Assembly (NCBI GenBank): GCA_035296085.1
Contig: DATHBP010000132.1
Location: 1-5,493, forward strand
Direction: 5' to 3'
DNA: 5,493 nucleotides
From: DATHBP01 sp035296085
Lineage (GTDB): Bacteria > Actinomycetota > Actinomycetes > Propionibacteriales > Nocardioidaceae
The first letter of the stretch is position 1; each line of letters starts with the position of its first letter. Positions 1 to 5,493 of the stretch are shown here, one piece after another. The notes under the pieces are model-generated. The model worked only from the letters and a program-made list of their open reading frames with translations. It was not told the origin of the DNA and made no database searches. The translations under genes were made by a program, and so were the position numbers.

Positions 1-406
1 GATCGGCGCCGGCCCCGGGCGGCAACCCGTCGAGCCACCTGTCGAACACCAGCGCGCCCTCGAGAAGCATCAGCTCGACGTCGACGGCAGCGGCGATCTT
101 GACCACGGCGGCCTGGCGCCACGACTCGTACGGGTCGGCCCAGGCGAGGATCTCGAACGTCCAGTCCCCGGGGCGGTCCGCGCTCACCTCGGCCGACCAG
201 CGCTGGTCGCCATAGGGGTACATCCGCACGGACGGGTAGAACTCCCCGCTTGGGCCGAGCAGGTTGACCTCGACGCCGATGGCGCCGTGTCCCTCCCGGA
301 ACGCCGTCGCCGACACCTGGAACGACTCACCGACCACGGCTTTGGCCCGGTGCCGACCGCAGTCGACCACCGGGCGCACGTCGAGGATCGGGATACGGCC
401 CACCAT
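1..406 (-). CDS. glgE: GlgE, alpha-1,4-glucan:maltose-1-phosphate maltosyltransferase (N-terminal part, cut by window edge)
   Basis: The first 135 codons of GlgE, which transfers maltosyl units from alpha-maltose-1-phosphate to the non-reducing end of an alpha-1,4-glucan, releasing phosphate (cytosolic GH13 enzyme of the trehalose-to-glucan route). The translation begins MVGRIPILDVRP, followed by VVDCGRHRAKAVVGE, FREGHGAIGVEV, a GDWTFEILAWADPYESWR block and DVELMLLEGA. This is the sheet-rich N-terminal domain (DUF3416 type) that precedes the catalytic barrel in the family; the catalytic residues lie outside the window. The ATG at 406-404 is chosen because it gives the family's usual N-terminus; a GTG one codon downstream would give nearly the same protein. 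No good Shine-Dalgarno precedes it, but a TAGGTT hexamer lies 8 nt upstream, which suggests a leaderless transcript. It is divergent from glgP across 69 bp. I see no frameshift or stop in the visible part. Identification is from recalled family sequences, not from a search. Confidence 0.93.
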   Translation of the reverse strand, partial: MVGRIPILDVRPVVDCGRHRAKAVVGESFQVSATAFREGHGAIGVEVNLLGPSGEFYPSVRMYPYGDQRWSAEVSADRPGDWTFEILAWADPYESWRQAAVVKIAAAVDVELMLLEGALVFDRWLDGLPPGAGAD

Positions 407-414
407 CGGCGCTC

Positions 415-420
415 AACCTA
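415..420 (-). promoter_or_regulatory. Candidate -10 element of glgE (TAGGTT)
   Basis: Read on the minus strand the hexamer is TAGGTT, fitting the actinobacterial TAnnnT pattern. Eight bases separate it from the glgE ATG, so transcription would start at or next to the A of the start codon. This fits the absence of a Shine-Dalgarno. No good -35 is visible. Confidence 0.45.
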
Positions 421-462
421 CCGTCGAGCGGCGAGGCGCTAGGTCGCAGCGTGTCGGCCGGA

Positions 463-468
463 TACCTT
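463..468 (+). promoter_or_regulatory. Candidate -10 element of glgP (TACCTT)
   Basis: TACCTT matches TAnnnT and ends 7 nt before the glgP GTG, placing the expected transcription start at the start codon. The bases before the GTG (CTTCTGCCAC) have no purine-rich ribosome binding site. The -35 position (about 440-445, TAGGTC) matches the consensus poorly. Confidence 0.45.
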
Positions 469-475
469 CTGCCAC

Positions 476-3079
476 GTGCGCGCGATACGTCGGTTCACCG
501 TCCGTCCCGTCCTCCCCGAGCCGCTCCGCGCGTTGGGCGAGCTGGCGATCAACCTGCGGTGGTCCTGGCACCGGGAGACCCAGGAGCTGTTCAAGGCGGT
601 CGACCCGACCCGGTGGGAGGCCAGCGGACACGACCCGATCCGGCTGCTCGGGTCGCTCGAGCCCGACCGGCTCACGGCGCTCTCGGCCGACCGGCGGTTC
701 CTCCGCCAGCTCGCCACTGTGTACGCCGACCTCGAGGAGTACGTCAGCGGACCGCGGTGGTACCAGGGGCTCGGCGACGACGCCCCGGCGCAGATCGCGT
801 ACTTCTCGCCGGAGTTCGGCATCGCCGCGGTCCTGCCGCAGTACTCCGGCGGGCTCGGCATCCTCGCCGGCGACCACCTCAAGACCGCCAGCGACCTCGG
901 CGTGCCGCTGGTCGGCGTCGGCCTGCTGTACCGGCACGGATACTTCCGCCAGGACCTCTCCCAGGAGGGCTGGCAGCAGGAGCGCTACCCGATCGCCGAT
1001 CCCGACGGGCTGCCGCTGACTCTGCTGCGCGAGGCCGACGGCGCCCCCGTGCGCATCGAGGTTGCCCTGCCGGAGCAGCACCGCCTCTACGCGCGGGTGT
1101 GGATCGCCCAGGTGGGCCGCGTGCCGCTGCTGATGCTCGACTCCGACGTCGAGGACAACACCGGACTCGAGCGCGACGTCACCGACCGGCTCTACGGCGG
1201 TGGCTCAGACCACCGGCTGCTGCAGGAGCTGCTGCTCGGGGTTGGCGGCGTCCGGGCGCTGCGTGCGTACGCCCGGCTCACCGGGGCGAGCGCGCCGGAG
1301 GTCTTCCACACCAATGAGGGCCACGCCGGGTTCCTCGGGCTGGAGCGCATCCGCGAGCTCGTCGACGAGTCGGGTCTCGACTTCGACAGCGCGCTGGAGG
1401 TGACCCGGGCGGGGACCGTCTTCACGACCCACACGCCGGTGCCGGCCGGGATCGACCGCTTCCCGGCCGAGCTGATCAGGCGGCACTTCGGCGGCGACAC
1501 CGGCTCGGCGAGCGTGCCGGTGGAGCGCATCCTCGCTCTGGGCGCCGAGGACTACGCCGGCGGCGAGGCGGGCGTCTTCAACATGGCCGTCATGGGCATG
1601 CGGCTGGCGCAACGCGCCAACGGGGTGAGTGAGCTGCACGGCCTGGTCAGCCGGCAGATGTTCGGAGGCCTGTGGCCCGGGTTCGACACCGCCGACGTGC
1701 CCATCGGCTCGGTCACCAACGGCGTGCACGCGCCCACCTGGGTGGCCCGAGAGCTCGTCGAGCTCGCCAAGCGCGAGGTCGGCGTCGACGTGACGGAGGA
1801 CGACCAGGCGTGGGACCGGCTCGGCGAGCTCCCTGCCCAGGCGCTGTGGGACGTCAAACGCCGGCTGCGCCTACGCCTGGTCGAGGATGCGCGCTCCCGG
1901 CTGCGCCGAGCCTGGCTCTACCGCGGGGCCTCGCCGGCCGAGCTCGGCTGGGCCGACGGCGTACTCGACCCCGACGTGCTCACCATCGGGTTCGCCCGCC
2001 GGGCCGCCTCGTACAAGCGGCTCACGTTGATGCTGCGCGACCGGGAGCGGATGGAGCGGCTCCTGCTGCACCCCGAGCGCCCGGTCCAGCTCGTCATCGC
2101 CGGCAAGGCGCACCCCAACGACGACACCGGCAAGCGGCTCATCCAGGAGGTCGTCCGCTTCGCCGACGAGCGCGACGTCCGACACCGCATCGTGTTCCTG
2201 CCCAACTACGACATCGCGATGGCCGAGACGCTCTACCCCGGCTGCGACGTCTGGCTCAACAACCCGCTGCGACCCTACGAGGCCTGCGGGACGTCGGGGA
2301 TGAAAGCCGCCCTCAACGGTGGCTTGAACGTGTCGGTACGCGATGGCTGGTGGGACGAGATGTACTCCGACGACTTCGGCTGGTCGATTGCCTCGGCGGA
2401 AGGCGTCGAGGATGCCGACCGCCGCGACGACATCGAGTCCAAGGCGCTGTACGACCTGCTCGAGAAGGAGGTTTCACCGCGCTTCTACGACCGAGCGGAC
2501 GGGGCGCTGCCGACCCGGTGGCTGGAGATGGTGCGCCGGACTCTGCAGCATCTCGGCCCGCAGGTGCTGGCGTCGCGGATGATGCACGACTACGTCGAGC
2601 GGCTCTATCTGCCGGCCGCGCAGTCGGCTCGCGCGCTGGCGGACGGCGGAACGGGTGCGCGTGAGCTCGCGGAGTGGAAGCGCCGCGTACGTGCCGACTG
2701 GCACTCGGTCGGCGTCGAGCACGTGGAGTCCGAAGGTGTGAGCGACACTCCCCAGGTCGGCGAGGTGCTCGGCGTGCGCGCCTTTGCTCGCCTGGGGTCG
2801 CTGCGTCCCGACGACGTCGACGTCCAGCTCGTACACGGGCAGGCGCGCACCGACGACCAGCTCAGCGAACCGGTCGCAGTCTCGCTGCGCCTGGCCGAGT
2901 CCTACGACGGGGGACACCACCGCTTCGACGGCCAGGTCGAGCTGGCCCGCACCGGTCCGTTCGGCTACACGGTGCGCATCCTGCCCAGTCATCCGCGGCT
3001 GGCCGTGCCCGGCGAGCTGGGGTTGGTGGCGCTGCCGGCCCCGCCCGCGCCGGCGCAGCCCGCCGCCGACTCTGGCTGA
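476..3079 (+). CDS. glgP: GlgP, alpha-glucan (glycogen) phosphorylase, DUF3417/GT35 type
   Basis: Phosphorolyses alpha-1,4-glucan from the non-reducing end to glucose-1-phosphate, using pyridoxal phosphate (PLP); cytosolic. At 867 aa it is close to mycobacterial GlgP. Residues about 8-118 form the DUF3417 domain (RFTVRPVLPEPL, NLRWSWHRETQELF). The GT35 core follows: glycine loop YSGGLGILAGDHL from residue 123, NEGH at 280-283, THTPVPAG with His319, TNGVHAPTW, FARRAASYKR from residue 506, and EACGTSGMKAALNGG with the PLP lysine at Lys610. By motif spacing, Arg509, Lys514, Glu602 and Lys610 correspond to Arg569, Lys574, Glu672 and Lys680 of muscle phosphorylase. Gly608 replaces the Asn of classical phosphorylases, as I recall for this subfamily. 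The C-terminal about 150 residues are a less conserved domain ending in a Pro/Ala-rich tail. The GTG start is chosen because MRAIRRFTVR matches the family N-terminus. It converges on glgX, which removes the branches that stop this enzyme. Confidence 0.97.
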   Translation: MRAIRRFTVRPVLPEPLRALGELAINLRWSWHRETQELFKAVDPTRWEASGHDPIRLLGSLEPDRLTALSADRRFLRQLATVYADLEEYVSGPRWYQGLGDDAPAQIAYFSPEFGIAAVLPQYSGGLGILAGDHLKTASDLGVPLVGVGLLYRHGYFRQDLSQEGWQQERYPIADPDGLPLTLLREADGAPVRIEVALPEQHRLYARVWIAQVGRVPLLMLDSDVEDNTGLERDVTDRLYGGGSDHRLLQELLLGVGGVRALRAYARLTGASAPEVFHTNEGHAGFLGLERIRELVDESGLDFDSALEVTRAGTVFTTHTPVPAGIDRFPAELIRRHFGGDTGSASVPVERILALGAEDYAGGEAGVFNMAVMGMRLAQRANGVSELHGLVSRQMFGGLWPGFDTADVPIGSVTNGVHAPTWVARELVELAKREVGVDVTEDDQAWDRLGELPAQALWDVKRRLRLRLVEDARSRLRRAWLYRGASPAELGWADGVLDPDVLTIGFARRAASYKRLTLMLRDRERMERLLLHPERPVQLVIAGKAHPNDDTGKRLIQEVVRFADERDVRHRIVFLPNYDIAMAETLYPGCDVWLNNPLRPYEACGTSGMKAALNGGLNVSVRDGWWDEMYSDDFGWSIASAEGVEDADRRDDIESKALYDLLEKEVSPRFYDRADGALPTRWLEMVRRTLQHLGPQVLASRMMHDYVERLYLPAAQSARALADGGTGARELAEWKRRVRADWHSVGVEHVESEGVSDTPQVGEVLGVRAFARLGSLRPDDVDVQLVHGQARTDDQLSEPVAVSLRLAESYDGGHHRFDGQVELARTGPFGYTVRILPSHPRLAVPGELGLVALPAPPAPAQPAADSG

Positions 3080-3087
3080 GCGACCTG

Positions 3088-3179
3088 CCCATTTGCCTCG
3101 TGTTGCCGCCTATTGGGGCCGACCCACGGTCCATTGGACGTGGAAAGGCCCGAAAGAGCAGCAACACGAGGGAAGTGGG
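3088..3179. repeat. 92-bp imperfect palindrome between convergent glgP and glgX (candidate bidirectional terminator)
   Basis: The centre of symmetry is between 3133 and 3134. The outer arms, 3088-3106 and 3161-3179, pair over 19 positions with one G/G mismatch and one T/G wobble, and include an 11-bp perfect block (CCTCGTGTTGC at 3096-3106 with GCAACACGAGG at 3161-3171). In the same register, GGGCC (3116-3120) pairs with GGCCC (3147-3151) and CCACG (3124-3128) with CGTGG (3139-3143). Overall, 33 of 46 positions are Watson-Crick and 3 are wobble. Position between the ends of two converging genes suggests transcription termination in both directions or stabilisation of mRNA 3' ends. No T-run follows on either strand, so it is not a classical intrinsic terminator; a U-tract-less hairpin or a relic of a palindromic element are alternatives. 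Confidence 0.7.
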
Positions 3180-3204
3180 GATCGGCGGCGCGAACGCGGC
3201 GGCG

Positions 3205-5274
3205 TCAGGGCTGAGCGAGGAGCACGACCAGACTGCGCGACGGCAGGGCGAGGGCCTCGCCCGGGGCAAACGGCTCGCCCGGCGCCAGTTGCGGGGAGGC
3301 CGTGTCTACCGCCGAGACGGTAGACAGCTCCACCTGGTAGCCGCCGGCCCACTCCGCCGCGGGCAGGCGTACGTCCACGGGCTCGCCCCCGGCGTGCAGC
3401 CAGATCAGGTACGACTGGTCGACGATGCGCTCGCCGCGGTCGCCACGGGCCCGGATCGCGTCGCCGGCCAAGAACATGCCGAGCGTCGTACGCGTGGGGT
3501 CGAACCAGTCGGCATCGGTCATCTCGGTGCCACCGGGAGCGAACCACGCCAGGTCCTTGCGCCCGCCGGCCTCGGCAGAGCGACCGGCGAAGAAGTGCCG
3601 CTGGCGCAGCACCGGGTGCTCCCGGCGTAGCCGCAGCAGTGACGCGACCAGCGGCACCAGCTCCGGCCAGCCGTCGTCGAGCGACCAGTCGACCCAGGTC
3701 AGCTCGTTGTCGTGGCAGTAGGCGTTGTTGTTGCCCCGTTGGGTGCGTCCGCGCTCGTCACCGGCCACGAGCATGGGCACGCCGGTGGACAGCAGCAGTG
3801 TGGCCAGGAAGTTCGCCGCCTGCTGGCGCCGGACGGCGACGATGGCGGGGTCGTCGGTCTCACCTTCGACGCCGTGGTTGTCGGAGCGGTTGTCGTTGGT
3901 CCCGTCGGCGTTGCCTTCGCCGTTCGCCTCGTTGTGCTTGTCGCGGTAGCTGACGACGTCGCGCAGCGTGAAGCCGTCGTGGGCCGTGACGTAGTTGACC
4001 GAGGCGTACGGCGAGCGGCCGTCGTCGGCGTAGAGGTCACTGGACCCCGACAGCCGATAGCCGAGGTCACGTACGCCGCCACTGTGCCCGTGCCAGAACG
4101 ACCGGACGGTGTCGCGGAAGCGGTCGTTCCACTCGACCCACGGCCCGGGGAAGGACCCGAGGAAGTAGTCGCCTACCGCGTCCCACGGCTCGGCGACCAG
4201 CTTGACGTGCGCCAGTACGGGGTCTTGGCCGACGGCCGCGAGGAACGGTGCGCGCGGGTCGACGCCCTTGCCGTTGGTGGCCAGAGCCGCCGCCAGGTCG
4301 AAGCGGAAGCCGTCGACGTGCATGTGCTCCACCCAGTAGCGCAGCGAGTCGAGGATGAGCTGGAGGCTCTGCGGGTGGCCGGCGTCGAGCGTGTTGCCGC
4401 AGCCGGTGACGTCGACGTAGCGGCCGAGCTCGTCGTGACGGTAGTAGGCGGCGTCACCCAGGCCACGCAACGACAGCGTCGGCCCGTCGCCGGCTCTTCC
4501 TTCCGCGGTGTGGTTGTAGACGACGTCGAGGATCACCTCCAGGCCCGCGCCGTGGAACGCCTTGACCATCGCCTGGAACTCGGCGACCTGCTCGCCGGTG
4601 CTGCCGGCGGAGGAGTACGCCGCGTGCGGGGCGAAGAAGCCGATGCTGTTGTAGCCCCAGTAGTTGACCAGGCCGCGGGCCAGCACCGACGGCTCGCTGA
4701 CGAAGTGGTGGACGGGCAGCAGTTCGACGCTGGTGACCCCGAGCTCGCGCAGGTAGTCCAGCACCGACGGGTGCGCAAGACCGGCGTACGTCCCGCGCAG
4801 CTGCGGCGGTACGTCCGGATGGCGGGCGGTGAACCCCTTGACGTGCAGCTCGTAGAGGACGGTGTCGTGCCACGGGTGGTGTGGGCGCACGTCGTCGCCC
4901 CAGTCGAACGTGTCGTGGACGACGACCGAGCGTGGCACCCGCTCGCCCGGGACGAAGTCGCCGGTGAGCGCCCGGGCGTACGGGTCGAGCAACGCCAGCT
5001 CGGGGTCGAACCAGCGGCCCGCCATCGGTTCGTGGGGGCCGCCGGCCCGGAAGGCGTACCGCTGCCCCGGCGCGACGCCCGGTACGCGGCCGTGCCAGAT
5101 CCCGAGGGTCCGCTCGGTGAGCGGCAGCCGGGTCTCGGTGCCCGCGTCGTCGTACAGACAGAGCGTCATCGCGGTCGCGTCGGCTGCCCACACGGCGAAG
5201 TTGGTGCCGGCGCCGTCCCAGCTGGCACCGAGCGGGAGGTGGTGGCCCGGCCACACCGCCTCTGTCGCGCTCAC
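3205..5274 (-). CDS. glgX: GlgX, glycogen debranching enzyme (GH13 isoamylase type)
   Basis: Hydrolyses alpha-1,6 branch points of the limit dextrin left by GlgP; cytosolic. The 689-aa protein starts with a CBM48-type domain (about residues 8-100, LGASWDGAGTNFAVWA), followed by the GH13 barrel and a C-terminal beta domain ending ALPSRSLVVLLAQP. The four GH13 regions are intact: DVVYNHTAEG at 250-259, DGFRFD at 321-326 with nucleophile Asp326, AEPWD at 361-365 with acid/base Glu362, and TAHDGFTLRD with Asp433. GlgX-typical blocks YELHVKGFTARHP, NYWGYN, HNEANGEGNADGTNDN and GNNNAYCHDNELTWVDWS are present. The GTG start gives a normal N-terminus and has an AGGTGA ribosome binding site 7 nt upstream. 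Around residues 101-122 it seems about 20 residues shorter than E. coli GlgX or mycobacterial TreX as I recall them, with the linker between CBM48 and barrel reduced. A TreX activity (trehalose pathway) is an alternative naming, but proximity to glgP favours glycogen debranching. Confidence 0.96.
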   Translation of the reverse strand: MSATEAVWPGHHLPLGASWDGAGTNFAVWAADATAMTLCLYDDAGTETRLPLTERTLGIWHGRVPGVAPGQRYAFRAGGPHEPMAGRWFDPELALLDPYARALTGDFVPGERVPRSVVVHDTFDWGDDVRPHHPWHDTVLYELHVKGFTARHPDVPPQLRGTYAGLAHPSVLDYLRELGVTSVELLPVHHFVSEPSVLARGLVNYWGYNSIGFFAPHAAYSSAGSTGEQVAEFQAMVKAFHGAGLEVILDVVYNHTAEGRAGDGPTLSLRGLGDAAYYRHDELGRYVDVTGCGNTLDAGHPQSLQLILDSLRYWVEHMHVDGFRFDLAAALATNGKGVDPRAPFLAAVGQDPVLAHVKLVAEPWDAVGDYFLGSFPGPWVEWNDRFRDTVRSFWHGHSGGVRDLGYRLSGSSDLYADDGRSPYASVNYVTAHDGFTLRDVVSYRDKHNEANGEGNADGTNDNRSDNHGVEGETDDPAIVAVRRQQAANFLATLLLSTGVPMLVAGDERGRTQRGNNNAYCHDNELTWVDWSLDDGWPELVPLVASLLRLRREHPVLRQRHFFAGRSAEAGGRKDLAWFAPGGTEMTDADWFDPTRTTLGMFLAGDAIRARGDRGERIVDQSYLIWLHAGGEPVDVRLPAAEWAGGYQVELSTVSAVDTASPQLAPGEPFAPGEALALPSRSLVVLLAQP

Positions 5275-5281
5275 CGGTGGC

Positions 5282-5287
5282 TCACCT
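5282..5287 (-). promoter_or_regulatory. Ribosome binding site of glgX (AGGTGA)
   Basis: Read on the minus strand, AGGTGA is a perfect six-base match to part of the sequence complementary to the 16S rRNA 3' end (GGAGGUGAUC). Seven bases separate it from the GTG at 5274. This supports the GTG start; glgE and glgP lack a comparable site. Confidence 0.7.
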
Positions 5288-5297
5288 GCCCATCCTT

Positions 5298-5322
5298 GCC
5301 GACGGCGCTCGGCGCGGTCGGC
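5298..5322. other. Hairpin in the glgX 5' leader
   Basis: GCCGAC (5298-5303) and GTCGGC (5317-5322) are exact reverse complements. Inside them GCGC pairs with GCGC after one G/G mismatch, leaving a three-base loop: 10 bp in total. On the minus strand it lies 10 bases upstream of the glgX ribosome binding site, so in the mRNA it could affect initiation. Such GC-only hairpins arise easily by chance in this base composition. Confidence 0.4.
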
Positions 5323-5345
5323 ACCGGCGCCTCGACTAGGCTCAC

Positions 5346-5359
5346 GTCGGTTCGCCGAC
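5346..5359. other. Small hairpin with a TTCG loop upstream of glgX
   Basis: GTCGG (5346-5350) and CCGAC (5355-5359) form a 5-bp stem around TTCG on the plus strand; the minus-strand loop would be CGAA. It lies between the leader hairpin and the 50-bp palindrome. It is short and may be chance. Confidence 0.3.
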
Positions 5360-5368
5360 CTGGCTCAT

Positions 5369-5418
5369 CAGTTGTCAGGCCCTGGACGGGCTATGCGCCG
5401 TCGAGCGCCTGACAACTG
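5369..5418. repeat. 50-bp palindrome between glgX and the downstream gene
   Basis: CAGTTGTCAGGC (5369-5380) and GCCTGACAACTG (5407-5418) are perfect 12-bp inverted copies. In the same register, CT (5382-5383) pairs with AG (5404-5405) and GACGG (5385-5389) with CCGTC (5398-5402). This leaves two single mismatches and an 8-base loop, for 19 Watson-Crick pairs. It ends 28 bases before the downstream GTG and begins 94 bases upstream of the glgX start. It could be an operator for a dimeric regulator, an RNA hairpin in the downstream gene's leader, or a small palindromic repeat. Each arm carries TTGTCA, a -35-like hexamer, on opposite strands, but neither has a convincing -10 at normal spacing. 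No T-run follows. Confidence 0.7.
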
Positions 5419-5434
5419 GGCTGCCGGTACGACC

Positions 5435-5443
5435 GGAGGAGGG
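5435..5443 (+). promoter_or_regulatory. Strong ribosome binding site (GGAGGAGGG)
   Basis: GGAGG at 5435-5439 lies 7 nt before the GTG at 5447 and is a full Shine-Dalgarno core; AGGAGGG at 5437-5443 overlaps it. It is the best ribosome binding site in the window and fixes the start of the last gene. Confidence 0.8.
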
Positions 5444-5446
5444 CTA

Positions 5447-5493
5447 GTGGGCGAGTTCGTACGCCTCGAGGTCGAGGAGGCGGTTGCGACGAT
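5447..5493 (+). CDS. Start of a gene cut by the window edge, possibly enoyl-CoA hydratase/isomerase family
   Basis: Fifteen full codons are visible, giving MGEFVRLEVEEAVAT. The start is supported by the GGAGG ribosome binding site. The short strand pattern (FVRLEVEEAVAT, next residue Ile or Met) resembles the N-terminus of actinobacterial enoyl-CoA hydratases, which usually continue into an L-x-R-P motif; that motif lies outside the window. If correct, the protein would hydrate or isomerise acyl-CoA thioesters and would have no direct link to glycogen metabolism. Fifteen residues are too few to assign a family firmly. It is divergent from glgX across 172 bp that contain the 50-bp palindrome. 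Confidence 0.5.
   Translation, partial: MGEFVRLEVEEAVAT

Larger units (their letters stand above)
407..475. promoter_or_regulatory. Divergent glgE/glgP promoter region
   Basis: This 69-bp gap separates the start codons of two oppositely oriented glycogen genes, so promoters for both must fit here or extend into the opposite coding sequence. Candidate -10 hexamers for each direction lie close to the start codons. I see no convincing -35 in either direction. An imperfect dyad, ACCTA at 416-420 and TAGGT at 440-444 with further pairing inside, could be a regulator site, but this is speculative. Confidence 0.65.

Noticed and set aside
264..1019. 251-codon plus-strand open frame across the glgE start and glgP 5' end
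   Set aside because: The product is Arg/Ser/Thr/Pro-rich without domain signal and crosses the promoter region and two well-supported genes in other frames.
413..1081. 222-codon minus-strand open frame opposite the glgP 5' end
   Set aside because: Shadow of glgP with no recognisable motif; it would also have to end in the glgE promoter.
1672..2664. 330-codon plus-strand open frame inside glgP
   Set aside because: Extremely Arg/Ala/Pro-rich out-of-frame reading of the phosphorylase catalytic domain, typical of GC-rich shadow frames.
3080..3204. Canonical intrinsic terminator or a tRNA/small RNA gene in the convergent gap
   Set aside because: No T-run follows the stem on either strand, no tRNA-like arms or T-loop motif are present, and I see no promoter inside the gap. 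Only the palindrome itself is reported.
2674..3630. 318-codon plus-strand open frame running from the glgP end through the gap into the region antisense to glgX
   Set aside because: Composition changes abruptly at the gene boundaries and no motif is visible. It would read through the 92-bp palindrome and antisense to glgX.
5372..5397. Plus-strand promoter TTGTCA...TATGCG for the last gene
   Set aside because: The spacer would be only 14 bases and the -10 lacks the final T, so it is not called as a promoter.
3712..5412. 566-codon open frame on the plus strand, antisense to glgX
   Set aside because: The translation is low-complexity (Val/Ala/Gly/Arg/Asp) with no recognisable motif. It mirrors glgX codon bias, which removes stops from the opposite strand in high-GC genes; glgX itself has full catalytic motifs.

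Overview
The window is GC-rich chromosomal DNA with GTG start codons, strong G/C bias at third codon positions, and protein sequences of the actinobacterial type. GlgE is adjacent to and divergent from a DUF3417-type glucan phosphorylase, an arrangement I also recall from mycobacteria. I infer a high-GC actinomycete, possibly in the Nocardioides/Propionibacteriales area; the genus is a guess. I see no mobile element, CRISPR array, tRNA or rRNA.

Layout. (1) Bases 1-406, minus strand: the N-terminal 135 codons of glgE, the maltosyltransferase that builds alpha-1,4-glucan from maltose-1-phosphate; the rest lies beyond the left edge. (2) Bases 407-475: a 69-bp divergent promoter region. Each flanking gene has a TAnnnT-type -10 hexamer 7-8 nt before its start codon and no clear Shine-Dalgarno, so both may be transcribed leaderless. 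(3) Bases 476-3079, plus strand: complete glgP (867 aa), glucan phosphorylase with all key PLP and phosphate-site residues. (4) Bases 3080-3204: a convergent gap almost filled by a 92-bp in-register imperfect palindrome. (5) Bases 3205-5274, minus strand: complete glgX (689 aa), the GH13 debranching enzyme, with an intact catalytic triad. (6) Bases 5275-5446: a divergent intergenic region with two small hairpins and a 50-bp palindrome with 12-bp perfect arms. (7) From 5447, plus strand: the first 15 codons of another gene behind a strong RBS, tentatively an enoyl-CoA hydratase.

Function. The three main genes cover synthesis and breakdown of cytosolic alpha-glucan. GlgE extends chains by two glucose units from maltose-1-phosphate. 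GlgP removes glucose-1-phosphate from non-reducing ends until it stalls near branches. GlgX hydrolyses the alpha-1,6 stubs left behind so that breakdown can continue. The coding content is ordinary. What merits a second look is non-coding: two long palindromes in the intergenic gaps and the compact, apparently leaderless glgE/glgP promoter. I found no convincing evidence of a new biological system.
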